A stretch of DNA of 64,000 nt from Oxalobacteraceae bacterium (lineage in GTDB: Bacteria; Pseudomonadota; Gammaproteobacteria; Burkholderiales; Burkholderiaceae_D): assembly GCA_013284265.1 (NCBI GenBank), contig JABTBR010000026.1:28492-92491 (forward strand). The letters are read 5' to 3'. This document shows, one piece after another, positions 41,259 through 49,613 of the stretch. A model generated the notes under the pieces. The model did not search any database. It worked only from the letters and a program-made list of their open reading frames with translations, and was not told the DNA's origin. Position 1 is the stretch's first letter; each line of letters opens with the position of its first letter. The position numbers and the translations under genes were made by a program.

Positions 41259-42476
41259 ATGGATGCATTTTCCTACCTGATCCCCTATGGCCTGGAGTGG
41301 CTCAACCTGATCGTGCGCTGGCTGCACATGATCACCGGCATCGCCTGGATCGGCGCCTCGTTCTATTTCGTGTGGCTGGACAACTCCATCCGTCCCCCCG
41401 CGCCCGGCTCCGAGCTGGCCAAAAAAGGCGTGTCCGGCGAGCTGTGGGCCGTGCACGGCGGCGGCTTCTACAACCCGCAAAAATACCTGGTGGCCCCGGC
41501 CGAACTGCCCAAGGACCTGCACTGGTTCAAATGGGAAGCCTACACCACCTGGCTGTCCGGCTTCGCGCTGCTGACCATCGCCTACTATTTCAACGCCCAG
41601 GCCATGATGGTCGACAAGCAGATCGCCGACATCGGCAGCTGGCAGGCCGTCGGCATCGGCATCGGCACGCTGATCGTCGGCTGGACCGTGTACGACCTGC
41701 TGTGCCGCTCCAAACTGGGCCAGCACGAGTTCTGCTTCGGCGTGGTGGTCTTCCTGCTGATCGTGGCCACCGCCTTTGGCCTGAGCCACTGGCTCAGTGG
41801 CCGCGCCGCGTATATCCATATCGGCGCCATGATCGGCACCATCATGGTGGCCAATGTGCTGATGCTGATCATTCCCGGCCAGCGCAAGATGGTCGACGCG
41901 ATGGCGCAGGGCAGGCTGCCCGACCCGATCCACGGCCAGCGCGCCAAGCAGCGCAGCGTCCACAATAACTACTTCACGCTGCCGGTGTTGTTCATCATGA
42001 TCAGCAATCACTACGCGATGACCTACCGCCACGACCACGCCTGGCTGGTGCTGGCCGCCATCATGGCCGCCGGTGTGCTGATCCGCCACTTCTTCAATCT
42101 GCGCCACAAGGAACGGACCGAATGGCGTTATCCGGTCGCCGCCGTGGCCCTGCTGCTGGCGGTGGCCGTGGCGATCGCGCCGAAGGCGCCGGTGGCCGGC
42201 CCGGCCGCGGCCGATCCGGCCGCCGCGTTTGCGGGCGTGCAGAAGATCGTCGCGCAGCGCTGCGTCAGCTGCCACTCGGCCCATCCGACCCAGCCCGGCT
42301 TTGCCACCGCGCCGTCGGGCGTGACCTTCGATAGCGCGGAACAGATCCACCAGAACGCGGAAAAGATCTACAAACAGGCGGTGCAGCTAAAAGCTATGCC
42401 GATCGGAAACATGACCAATATGACCGACGCCGAACGCGCCCAGGTCGGCGCCTGGTTTGAAGCCGGCGCCAAATAA
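41259..42476 (+). CDS. puuD: Membrane urate hydroxylase PuuD with cytochrome c domain
   Basis: 405 residues. Residues about 1-305 are a multi-helix membrane domain (DUF989) with NLIVRWLHMITGIAWIGASF, HGGGFYNPQKY and SVHNNYFTLPVLFIMISNHY. The C-terminal periplasmic segment has a haem c motif CVSCH and a later Met in KAMPIGNMTNMT. PuuD oxidises urate to 5-hydroxyisourate and passes electrons to the respiratory chain. It links this locus to purine degradation, downstream of nucleoside breakdown. Followed 11 bp later by an M20 hydrolase. Confidence 0.92.
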   Translation: MDAFSYLIPYGLEWLNLIVRWLHMITGIAWIGASFYFVWLDNSIRPPAPGSELAKKGVSGELWAVHGGGFYNPQKYLVAPAELPKDLHWFKWEAYTTWLSGFALLTIAYYFNAQAMMVDKQIADIGSWQAVGIGIGTLIVGWTVYDLLCRSKLGQHEFCFGVVVFLLIVATAFGLSHWLSGRAAYIHIGAMIGTIMVANVLMLIIPGQRKMVDAMAQGRLPDPIHGQRAKQRSVHNNYFTLPVLFIMISNHYAMTYRHDHAWLVLAAIMAAGVLIRHFFNLRHKERTEWRYPVAAVALLLAVAVAIAPKAPVAGPAAADPAAAFAGVQKIVAQRCVSCHSAHPTQPGFATAPSGVTFDSAEQIHQNAEKIYKQAVQLKAMPIGNMTNMTDAERAQVGAWFEAGAK

Positions 42477-42487
42477 GGAAAGCAAAG

Positions 42488-43720
42488 ATGAGCACACAGA
42501 AGGAACAACTGGCCAGCTGGATCGACGCGCACTTCGATGAGGAAGTGGGCTTTTTGCAGAAGATGCTGCAGGTGCCGACCGACACCCCGCCCGGCAACAA
42601 CGCGCCGCATGCCGACACCGTGGCCGAGCTGGTGAAAGCCTATGGCTGGAACGCCGAGAAGCATGTGGTGCCATCCGATGTGGTGCATGCCTACGGCATG
42701 GAGGCGATCACCAACCTGATCATCCGCCGTCCCTACCAGGCGGGCGGCCCGACCGTGGCCCTGAACGCGCATGGCGACGTGGTGCCGCCGGGCGACAACT
42801 GGAGCTATCCGCCGTATGGCGGCGTGATCGACGACGGCTATATCTACGGGCGCGCCGCGGCCGTGTCCAAGTGCGATTTCGCCACCTACATCTTCGCCGT
42901 GCGCGCGCTCGAAGCGCTGGGCGTGCCGCTCAAGGGCGCACTGGAGCTGCACTTCACCTACGACGAGGAATTCGGCGGCCTGCTGGGACCGGGCTGGCTG
43001 CTGGAGCAAAAGCTCACCAAGCCCGACTTCGTCATCGCCGCCGGCTTCAGCTATGGCATCGTCACCGCGCACAACGCCTGCCTGCAGTTCGAGATCACTG
43101 TGCACGGCAAGTCCGGCCATGGCGCCATGCCGGAGACCGGCCACGATGCGCTGCAGGCGGCCACGAAGATACTGAACGCGATCTACGGCCAGCTGCCGGA
43201 ACTGAAGAAGATCAAGTCCGCCGTGCCGGGCATCGATTCGCCGACCATGCTGGTGGGCCGCATCGACGGCGGGACCAACACCAATGTGGTGCCGGGCAAG
43301 GTGGTCATGAAAATGGACCGCCGCATGATTCCGGAAGAAGATCCGGCGGCGGTGGAGAAACAGGTACTGGCGCTGATCGAAGACGCGGTGCGCGGCCTGC
43401 CCGGCATCCGGGTCGAGATCAAGCGGCTGCTGCTGTCGCAGGCACTGAAGCCGCAGCCGGGCAGCGAGAAGCTGGTGGCCAGTTTGCAGCAGAATGCGCA
43501 GAACGTCATGGGCGAACTGATTCCGGCCCATGGCACGCCCTTGTACGCCGATGCGCGCCTGTACGGCGAGCAGGGCATCCCGGCGGTCATGTACGGCGCC
43601 GGCCCGCGCACCGTGCCCGAGTCGAACGCCAAGAAGGCCGACGAGCGCCTGCTGCTGGAGGATTTGCGCAAGGCTACCAAGGTGGTGGCGCAGACCTTGT
43701 ACGATTTTCTAGGGGCCTGA
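42488..43720 (+). CDS. M20-family metallohydrolase (ArgE/DapE-like)
   Basis: 410 residues. Two-domain M20 protein with NAHGDVVPPGDNWSYPPYGG, DDGYIYGRAAAVSKCDFAT, TYDEEFGGLLGPGWL, and a dimerisation-domain motif HGKSGHGAMPETGHDAL. The later EQGIPAVMYGAGPRTVPESN carries the last metal ligand region. It is in one operon with puuD, suggesting cleavage of an amide or carbamoyl intermediate of purine breakdown, but acyl-amino-acid deacylation is equally possible. Confidence 0.8.
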   Translation: MSTQKEQLASWIDAHFDEEVGFLQKMLQVPTDTPPGNNAPHADTVAELVKAYGWNAEKHVVPSDVVHAYGMEAITNLIIRRPYQAGGPTVALNAHGDVVPPGDNWSYPPYGGVIDDGYIYGRAAAVSKCDFATYIFAVRALEALGVPLKGALELHFTYDEEFGGLLGPGWLLEQKLTKPDFVIAAGFSYGIVTAHNACLQFEITVHGKSGHGAMPETGHDALQAATKILNAIYGQLPELKKIKSAVPGIDSPTMLVGRIDGGTNTNVVPGKVVMKMDRRMIPEEDPAAVEKQVLALIEDAVRGLPGIRVEIKRLLLSQALKPQPGSEKLVASLQQNAQNVMGELIPAHGTPLYADARLYGEQGIPAVMYGAGPRTVPESNAKKADERLLLEDLRKATKVVAQTLYDFLGA

Positions 43721-43727
43721 ATTAAAG

Positions 43728-43846
43728 CGTGCCACGACGCGTTTAGAACCCACGGCGTAACCCTGGGGTCTGACCTTGGGTCCGGGGAGGGGCTGCGCCC
43801 CGCCTGTCCCTGCGGGAAAGGCCCCCGGCTCTTTGCCGTGGGTTTT
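43728..43846 (+). repeat. Dispersed palindromic repeat, copy D (long form)
   Basis: The core runs 43745-43846 from AGAACCCACGGC to GCCGTGGGTTTT, with GTAACCCTGGGGTCTGACC inside on the left and GGCTCTTT on the right. The second half of the core hairpin is replaced by a C/G-rich segment like copy A. The flank GCGTGCCACGACGCG precedes it as in copies C and F. It lies between the M20 gene and the pqi operator. Confidence 0.8.
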
Positions 43847-43912
43847 GCGCCGCCGCCGCCGGCCCGCTAACTATTTACAAAAAACGTGGCGATACAAGCG
43901 GCGCGAATAATG

Positions 43913-43936
43913 GGCAATATGTCGTATGATATTGCC
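43913..43936. promoter_or_regulatory. Perfect palindrome upstream of pqiA
   Basis: GGCAATAT (43913-43920) and ATATTGCC (43929-43936) are perfect 8-bp arms separated by 8 bp, ending 23 bp before the pqiA GTG start. Symmetry and position fit a dimeric repressor site or an operator overlapping the promoter of pqiABC. Confidence 0.5.
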
Positions 43937-43959
43937 ATTGTTCCGTCGACTGACTCCCT

Positions 43960-45354
43960 GTGCACCGATATGACCTGATCAGCTGCCCCGAATGTGGCGT
44001 CCTGCATCGCAAGCGCCCGCTCGGGCCGCGCGAGAAGGCGCGCTGCGTGCGCTGCAATGCGCTGCTGTATCGCGGCGGCGGCGCGGACCTGAACCGGATG
44101 GCGGCCATCGTCGTCACCGCCATCGTTACCTACCTGATCGCCCAGTTCAGCCCCATCGTCAACGTGGAGTTCAACGGCCTGCATTCCTCGTCCACGCTGC
44201 TGGGCGCCATCATGGTGCTGTGGGGCGAGCAGATGGAGGTGGTGGCCACCATCGTCTTCGTGCTGACCATCGTGCTGCCGGCGGTGGAACTGGGCGCGCT
44301 GCTGTATGTGATCCAGGGCCTGCGCGCGGGGCGGCGCGTGCCCGGCTTCGATTATCTGCTGCGCGGCGTCAGTGCCGCGCGCCACTGGGGCATGACCGAG
44401 GTGCTGATGATCGGCATCCTGATCTCGCTCGTCAAGCTCACCAGCCTGGCCCAGGTGATGGTGCAACCGGGCCTGTTTGCCTTCGGTGCGCTGACCGTCA
44501 TGCTGACGGTGGTGGTGGCCTTCGACCCGCGCCTGCTGTGGGACCTGGGCGACCAGGTGATCGAGGCCCACGGCGTCAAGCTGGACCCGTTCCCGGCACC
44601 CGATGCCGCTTCCGTGCCGGCCATGCGCTATGCCGCGCTGCCTGGCAGGGAGCCGCTGCTGTGCCACGCCTGCGGGCTGGTGTCGCAGGATATCGGCCAG
44701 CCGCGCCAGCATTGCCCGCGCTGCGCCAAGACCCTGCACCGGCGCCATCCGGACAGCGTGGGCCGCACCTGGGCGCTGCTGCTGGCCGCCGCCATCCTCT
44801 ACGTTCCCGCCATGCTGCTGCCGGTGATGTACACCCAGACCCTGTTCAATAAAAGCGACGACACCATCATCAGCGGCGTGGTCTACTTCTGGACCGACGA
44901 CGCCAAAGCGCTGGCGACCATCATTTTCATCGCCAGTATCGTGGTGCCGGTACTCAAGCTGGCCGCGCTGTCGCTGCTAGCCTGGACCGCCCAGCGCCGT
45001 TCTGGCTGGCGCCCCTACCAGCGCACCCTGTTGTACCGTATGGTGGAGTTTGTCGGGCGCTGGTCGATGCTCGATATTTTCGTCATCACCCTGACGGTGG
45101 CGCTGGTGCGCTTCCAGACCCTGGCAGTGATCACCGCCGGCCCCGGCGCGCTGGCCTTCTGCGCGGTGGTGGTGCTGACCATGCTGGCCTCATTGCAGTT
45201 CGACCCGCGCCTGATCTGGGACCACCTGGAGCCGCGCGCGCTGGCGGCAGAAGATGTGGAAAATGCAGTCGAAAACGAAGTAGCAAATGAATTAGCAAAC
45301 GAAGTCGCAAACGAAGGTGCAAACCAAGTCGCAAACGGAGAAACAGATGCCTGA
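43960..45354 (+). CDS. pqiA: Paraquat-inducible protein A (two-domain)
   Basis: 464 residues, starting at GTG. Two homologous PqiA halves, each with a paired CxxC motif: CPECGVLHRK...CVRCNAL at the N-terminus and CHACGLV...CPRCAKTL near 230. Each is followed by four membrane segments. PqiA is the inner-membrane component of the Pqi intermembrane lipid-transport system with the MCE protein PqiB and lipoprotein PqiC. The C-terminal tail is a repeat of ExAN tetrapeptides encoded by five 12-bp units (45277-45336). The stop overlaps the pqiB start by 8 bp. Confidence 0.93.
   Translation: MHRYDLISCPECGVLHRKRPLGPREKARCVRCNALLYRGGGADLNRMAAIVVTAIVTYLIAQFSPIVNVEFNGLHSSSTLLGAIMVLWGEQMEVVATIVFVLTIVLPAVELGALLYVIQGLRAGRRVPGFDYLLRGVSAARHWGMTEVLMIGILISLVKLTSLAQVMVQPGLFAFGALTVMLTVVVAFDPRLLWDLGDQVIEAHGVKLDPFPAPDAASVPAMRYAALPGREPLLCHACGLVSQDIGQPRQHCPRCAKTLHRRHPDSVGRTWALLLAAAILYVPAMLLPVMYTQTLFNKSDDTIISGVVYFWTDDAKALATIIFIASIVVPVLKLAALSLLAWTAQRRSGWRPYQRTLLYRMVEFVGRWSMLDIFVITLTVALVRFQTLAVITAGPGALAFCAVVVLTMLASLQFDPRLIWDHLEPRALAAEDVENAVENEVANELANEVANEGANQVANGETDA
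45277..45336 (+). repeat. Five 12-bp tandem repeats at the pqiA 3' end
   Basis: Units of GAAGTxGCAAAC, five in a row with 1-4 differences each, encode (E/Q)xAN repeats in the PqiA tail. The unit length preserves frame. The array ends 10 bp before pqiB and overlaps its ribosome-binding region only at the edge. Confidence 0.75.
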
Positions 45355-46978
45355 CAAAGAAGGCGAACACACTATTCCGCCGGCCTTGCCGTCGCTGCCA
45401 TCGCCCAAGGTGGAGCGCAACCACCGCTGGCTGCCTTCGCTGGTGTGGCTGATACCGCTGCTGGCCGCGCTGATCGGCGGTGCGCTGGTGATCAGGTCGG
45501 TGCTCGACAAGGGGCCCACCGTGACCGTCAGCTTCAAGACCGGGGACGGGCTGGAGCCGGGCAAGACGCGGGTCAAGTACAAGGACGTGGATATCGGCCT
45601 GGTGCGCTCGATCCGGCTCGACCCGGACCTGTCGCGGGTGCTGGTGACGATCGACATGAGCAAGGAAGCGCGCCGCTTCACGGCGGCCGATACGCGTTTC
45701 TGGGTGGTGCGTCCCAAAGTGGGAGCCAGCGGCGTCTCTGGCTTGAATACCTTGCTGTCCGGGCCTTACATCGGCGTCGACGCGGGCAAGGCGGAAGAGA
45801 CCAAGTCCGACTTCGTGGGAATGGAGCAGGTGCCGCAGGTGATTGGCGACCAGAAGGGCCGCCAGTACACGCTGCAGGGCGACAGCCTGGGCTCGGTCGA
45901 TATCGGCTCACCGATTTTCTATCATCGCATCCAGGTGGGGCAGGTGATCGGCTTCTCGCTGGACCCCGAGGGTAGCGGCGTGACCATGCAGGTCTTCATC
46001 AACGCACCCTACGATCAGTTCGTGGGCAAGGGCACGCGCTGGTGGCATGCCAGCGGCGTGGACGTGCGGCTCGATTCGAGCGGCTTCAAGCTCAATACCC
46101 AGTCGCTGGCGGCCTTGCTGGTGGGCGGCATCGCCTTCGAGTCGATGGATGGCAAAAAGCCTGCCACCGCCGCGCCAAACGGGCAGGCTTTCCTGCTGGC
46201 GGCCGACCAGGCCAGCGCGCTGCGCGAGCCCGATGGCGAACCGCTGACCGCCGTGTTCTATTTCGACCAGTCGCTGCGCGGCCTGTCGCCGGGCGCGTCG
46301 GTCGATTTCCGCGGCATCGTGCTCGGCGAGGTGCGTACCGTGGGCGTGGAATACGACGCGGCCAAGAAGAACTTCCGCATGCCGGTGACGGTGAACCTGT
46401 ATCCGGGCCGGCTGGGCGCGCGCTTCCAGCAGGCGATGGCGGACGAACGCCAGCGCAACAGCGGGCCGCAGGTGCTCGATGCGATGGTGGCGCGCGGTCT
46501 GCGCGCCCAGCTGCGCACCGGCAATCTGCTGACCAGCCAGTTGTATATCGCGCTCGACTTCTTCCCGAAAGCGGCGCCGGTCAAGCTGGATCTGGCGCAG
46601 GACCCGATCCAGGTGCCGACCGTGCCGAACAGCCTGGACGAACTGCAGGACCAGATCGCCAGCATCGCGCGCAAGATCGACCAGGTGCCGTTTGGCGAGA
46701 TCGCCAGCAATCTGAACGCCACGCTGAAAACGGCCAACGCCCTGTTCAAGCAGCTCGACAGCCAGGTGGTGCCGGAGATGCAGGGCACGCTGAACGCGGC
46801 CAAGCAGACCTTTGGTGCGGCCGAGCAGGTGCTGCAAAAGGATTCGCCGGTGCAGTCGGACCTGCGCGAGGCCTTGCAGCAGCTGACGCAGACCTTGCAG
46901 TCGCTCAATACCTTGTCCGACTATCTGGAACGCCACCCGGAATCGCTGATTCGCGGGAAAAAGGAAGATCGCAAATGA
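45347..46978 (+). CDS. pqiB: PqiB, triple-MCE intermembrane transport protein
   Basis: 543 residues. One N-terminal membrane anchor (SLVWLIPLLAALIGGALVI) precedes three MCE/MlaD domains (about 48-140, 165-225, 285-395; GDGLEPGKTRVKYKDVDIGLV, GSPIFYHRIQVGQVIGF, SPGASVDFRGIVLGEVRTVG). A long helical C-terminus follows. PqiB hexamers form a needle that spans the periplasm and carries lipids between membranes. ATG 45347 has GGAG upstream. The stop overlaps the pqiC ATG (ATGA). Confidence 0.93.
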   Translation: MPDKEGEHTIPPALPSLPSPKVERNHRWLPSLVWLIPLLAALIGGALVIRSVLDKGPTVTVSFKTGDGLEPGKTRVKYKDVDIGLVRSIRLDPDLSRVLVTIDMSKEARRFTAADTRFWVVRPKVGASGVSGLNTLLSGPYIGVDAGKAEETKSDFVGMEQVPQVIGDQKGRQYTLQGDSLGSVDIGSPIFYHRIQVGQVIGFSLDPEGSGVTMQVFINAPYDQFVGKGTRWWHASGVDVRLDSSGFKLNTQSLAALLVGGIAFESMDGKKPATAAPNGQAFLLAADQASALREPDGEPLTAVFYFDQSLRGLSPGASVDFRGIVLGEVRTVGVEYDAAKKNFRMPVTVNLYPGRLGARFQQAMADERQRNSGPQVLDAMVARGLRAQLRTGNLLTSQLYIALDFFPKAAPVKLDLAQDPIQVPTVPNSLDELQDQIASIARKIDQVPFGEIASNLNATLKTANALFKQLDSQVVPEMQGTLNAAKQTFGAAEQVLQKDSPVQSDLREALQQLTQTLQSLNTLSDYLERHPESLIRGKKEDRK

Positions 46979-47718
46979 TGAATGTCTTTCGCAGGAAAGC
47001 GCCGCGTCGCGGAGCTACTATCGCTGCCGCTGCCGCTGCCGCTGCCGCTGCCGCTGCCGTGACTGCGGCCGGCCCCGCGCGCGCCGCCGGGACGGCCCGC
47101 TGGCTGGTGCTGGCCGCAGGCGGGGCGCTGCTGCTGGCCGGCTGCGCCAGCGCGCCGCCCGAGCATTTCTACAGCTTGAGCAGCGGCGCCGGCGCCGGCG
47201 CGGGTGCTGGCGGCAATGCCGGCGCGGCCTCGCCCAAGCTGGTGGCGCCTTACTACATCGAGGTGCAGGCCGTCAGCGTGCCGTCGCAGGTGGCGCGCAG
47301 CCAGCTGGTGCTGAGCGGCGCCAATGGAAGGATCGAGTTGCTGGAGCAGGAGCGTTGGTCGGCGCCGCTGGGATCGGAGATCCAGCAGGCCCTGTCGCTG
47401 GCCGTGTCGGGTGAGCTGGGCGCGATCGATGTGTACCGCACGCAGGCGCCGGAGCAGGCCAGTGTCTACCGTATTGGCACGACGGTGCAGCGCTTCGAAT
47501 CGGCGCCGGGGCAGTACGCGCTGCTCGACACCGTGTGGAGCGTGCGCCGCGCCGGCAGCAGCAAGGTGCTGACCTGCCGCAGCGTGGCCGAGGAAAAAGT
47601 GGATGCCGGCTATGAGGCGCTGGTGGCCGGTCACCGGCGCGCCGTGGCGCGGCTGGCGGGCGATATTGCCCGCGCAGTGCGTGGATTGGCGGACGGCAGC
47701 GCCAATGGCTGTTCGTAG
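46975..47718 (+). CDS. pqiC: PqiC outer-membrane lipoprotein (ABC-type transport auxiliary)
   Basis: 247 residues. A lipobox LLLAGCAS ends an unusually long N-terminal region of about 55 residues that contains an alanine run encoded by six perfect GCTGCC repeats (47023-47058). After it comes the DUF330-type domain: FYSLSS, YYIEVQAVSVPSQVARSQLV, RWSAPLGSEIQQALSLAVSG and RSVAEEKVDAGYEALVAGH. PqiC caps the PqiB needle at the outer membrane. A downstream start closer to the lipobox cannot be excluded. Confidence 0.9.
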   Translation: MMNVFRRKAPRRGATIAAAAAAAAAAAAVTAAGPARAAGTARWLVLAAGGALLLAGCASAPPEHFYSLSSGAGAGAGAGGNAGAASPKLVAPYYIEVQAVSVPSQVARSQLVLSGANGRIELLEQERWSAPLGSEIQQALSLAVSGELGAIDVYRTQAPEQASVYRIGTTVQRFESAPGQYALLDTVWSVRRAGSSKVLTCRSVAEEKVDAGYEALVAGHRRAVARLAGDIARAVRGLADGSANGCS

Positions 47719-47720
47719 AT

Positions 47721-47786
47721 AAACCCACGGCGTAACCCTGGGGTCTGACCCGGCGGGTCAGACCCCGGCTCTTTGCCATGGGTTTT
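47721..47786 (+). repeat. Dispersed palindromic repeat, copy E
   Basis: 66 bp. Left arm AAACCCACGGC with GTAACCCT, inner perfect hairpin GGGGTCTGACCC / GGGTCAGACCCC, then GGCTCTTTGCCATGGGTTTT. Same orientation as copy B. It starts 2 bp after the pqiC stop and lies between pqiC and the convergent lysR gene. Confidence 0.85.
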
Positions 47787-47827
47787 AACGGCGTCTGCGG
47801 CACGCTGAGCAAGGGCGTCGCGGTACG

Positions 47828-48757
47828 CTAGCCGGCAGAACCCACAGCACCCGGCATCTGCCCCGCCGCATACGCCACCTGTTCACGCAGCCAGCGGTTG
47901 GCCGGGTCGTTGTCCACGCTGGCATGCCAGTACAGGAACACGTCAAACGCCGGCAACGCCAGCGGGAAGGCCAGGATCTGGTTGCCGAACTGCTGGTTGA
48001 CCACCCTGGCCAGCCGTTCCGGCATGGTCAGCAGCAAATCGGACTGGCTGACCACCCGGCAGGCCGCATAGTAATGCTGGCAGCGCAGGCGGATGCGCCT
48101 TTGCAGTCCATGCCGGCTCAGTTCCACATCCTCCAGCCCCGGCCCGCGCCGGCGCGAGCTGGCCAGGATATGCTCCTCGCCCAGATAGCCATCCAGATCG
48201 ATCGCTCCGCGCACCCCGGGATGGCCCTGGCGCGCCAGCACCACCGTGCGGTCCTGCAGCAGCGGCATGTGGCGCACCTGGTCCGACAGCGGCAGCAGCA
48301 CGTCGATGGCCGCGTCCAGCGTGCCGGCGGCCAGTTCGCTTTCCAGCTCGCGCCGCTCGGCTTGCGGCGCGCTCAGGGTGACGGCCGGCGCCAGTTCGGC
48401 GATGCGCGTCATCAGCGGCGGCAGCATGGTCGCCTCCAGCACGTCGCGCAGCGCCAGCGCGAAGCCGCGGGTACTGCTGGCCGGGTCGAAGCGCTCCGCC
48501 CCGCTCAGGGTCAGCTCGAAGCCACGCAGCGCCTGGCGCACCGAGTCGACCATCGAGCGCGCCAGCGGCGTGGGCACCATCACATGGCCCTGGCGCTCGA
48601 ACAGCGGGTCGTCGAACAGCAGCCGCAAGCGCCCAAGGGCATGGCTGATGGCCGGCTGGGTCAGATTCATCTTGACGCTGGCGCGGGTGATGCTGCCTTC
48701 CGCGTAGATGGCCTCGAAGACGGTGAACAGATTCAGATCGACACGGGATATATGCAT
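47828..48757 (-). CDS. LysR-family regulator divergent from a phosphatase/acyl-CoA dehydrogenase pair
   Basis: 309 residues. DNA-binding domain: RVDLNLFTVFEAIYAEGSIT then MNLTQPAISHALGRLRLLFDD. The effector domain is of the NodD/PBP2 type (FALALRDVLEATMLPPLM; VSQSDLLLTMPERLARVV). It is transcribed away from the histidine phosphatase gene, 92 bp away, and probably regulates it or itself. Ligand unknown. Confidence 0.87.
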   Translation of the reverse strand: MHISRVDLNLFTVFEAIYAEGSITRASVKMNLTQPAISHALGRLRLLFDDPLFERQGHVMVPTPLARSMVDSVRQALRGFELTLSGAERFDPASSTRGFALALRDVLEATMLPPLMTRIAELAPAVTLSAPQAERRELESELAAGTLDAAIDVLLPLSDQVRHMPLLQDRTVVLARQGHPGVRGAIDLDGYLGEEHILASSRRRGPGLEDVELSRHGLQRRIRLRCQHYYAACRVVSQSDLLLTMPERLARVVNQQFGNQILAFPLALPAFDVFLYWHASVDNDPANRWLREQVAYAAGQMPGAVGSAG

Positions 48758-48849
48758 GGCATTGATGGGGATGGATTAAAACTATTCATTTGATGAATTA
48801 TAGTCCGCGCGTTAAGCTGGTGCCTATTCTGAGACAGGGCAAGACATCT

Positions 48850-49566
48850 ATGGGACACATTTATCTGGTGCGGCATGGCCAGGCCTCCTTCGGCGCCGCC
48901 AATTACGACCAGCTCTCGACGCTGGGTTTCGAGCAGGCGCGCCTGCTGGGCCAATGGTTCGCCAACTGCCGCCAGGGTTTCGGCCGGGTCGTCACGGGCG
49001 GCATGCTGCGCCATCGCCAGAGCGCCGACAGCTGCATCGCCGAGCTGCCCAAGTCCCTGCTGATCGATACCGAGTGGAGCAATGACCCCGGTTTTGCGGA
49101 ATTCGACCACCACCAGGTGCTGATCCGCCACATGCCGCAGTTCGATGAGCCGGACGGCATCAAGAATTTCATGGCGCAGAAGGACCAGCCCAAGCAGGCC
49201 TTCCTGCTGATGTTCCGCGCCGCCATGGTGCGCTGGATGGGGGGCGAGCACGACGCCGACTACGACGAACCCTGGCCCGCCTTCCGCGCCCGCTGCATCG
49301 CCGCGCTGACGCGCCTGTGCGCCGAGCCGGCGCCGGCCGACGGCAAGGGCTCGACCATCGTGTTCACTTCCGGCGGCACCATTTCCACGCTGGTGCAGCA
49401 TGTGCTGGGCCTGTCCGATGTGAAGATGATGGAGATGAATCTGACGCTGGCCAACGGCGGCGTCACCCGCCTGTCGCACCATCATGGCCAGCTTGGCCTG
49501 TCCTACCTGAACAACTACGCCCACCTGGAATGGCTGGGCGAACCCGGTAGTGTCACCTACTACTAA
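48850..49566 (+). CDS. Histidine phosphatase family protein
   Basis: 238 residues with the phosphoglycerate-mutase-like fold. The catalytic motif [19 protein letters not shown] is at the very N-terminus, with later [11 protein letters not shown] and the second active-site histidine region beginning [10 protein letters not shown] (Gly-rich, where many relatives have a His). The start 48850 is placed at the catalytic strand; the longer frame begins 60 bp upstream. It lies 47 bp before an acyl-CoA dehydrogenase gene. Substrate unknown. Confidence 0.82.
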   Translation: MGHIYLVRHGQASFGAANYDQLSTLGFEQARLLGQWFANCRQGFGRVVTGGMLRHRQSADSCIAELPKSLLIDTEWSNDPGFAEFDHHQVLIRHMPQFDEPDGIKNFMAQKDQPKQAFLLMFRAAMVRWMGGEHDADYDEPWPAFRARCIAALTRLCAEPAPADGKGSTIVFTSGGTISTLVQHVLGLSDVKMMEMNLTLANGGVTRLSHHHGQLGLSYLNNYAHLEWLGEPGSVTYY

Positions 49567-49613
49567 GCATTCGCACTCAGAATCCGCAGCACAACCGCAC
49601 AAGGAGCATTCCG

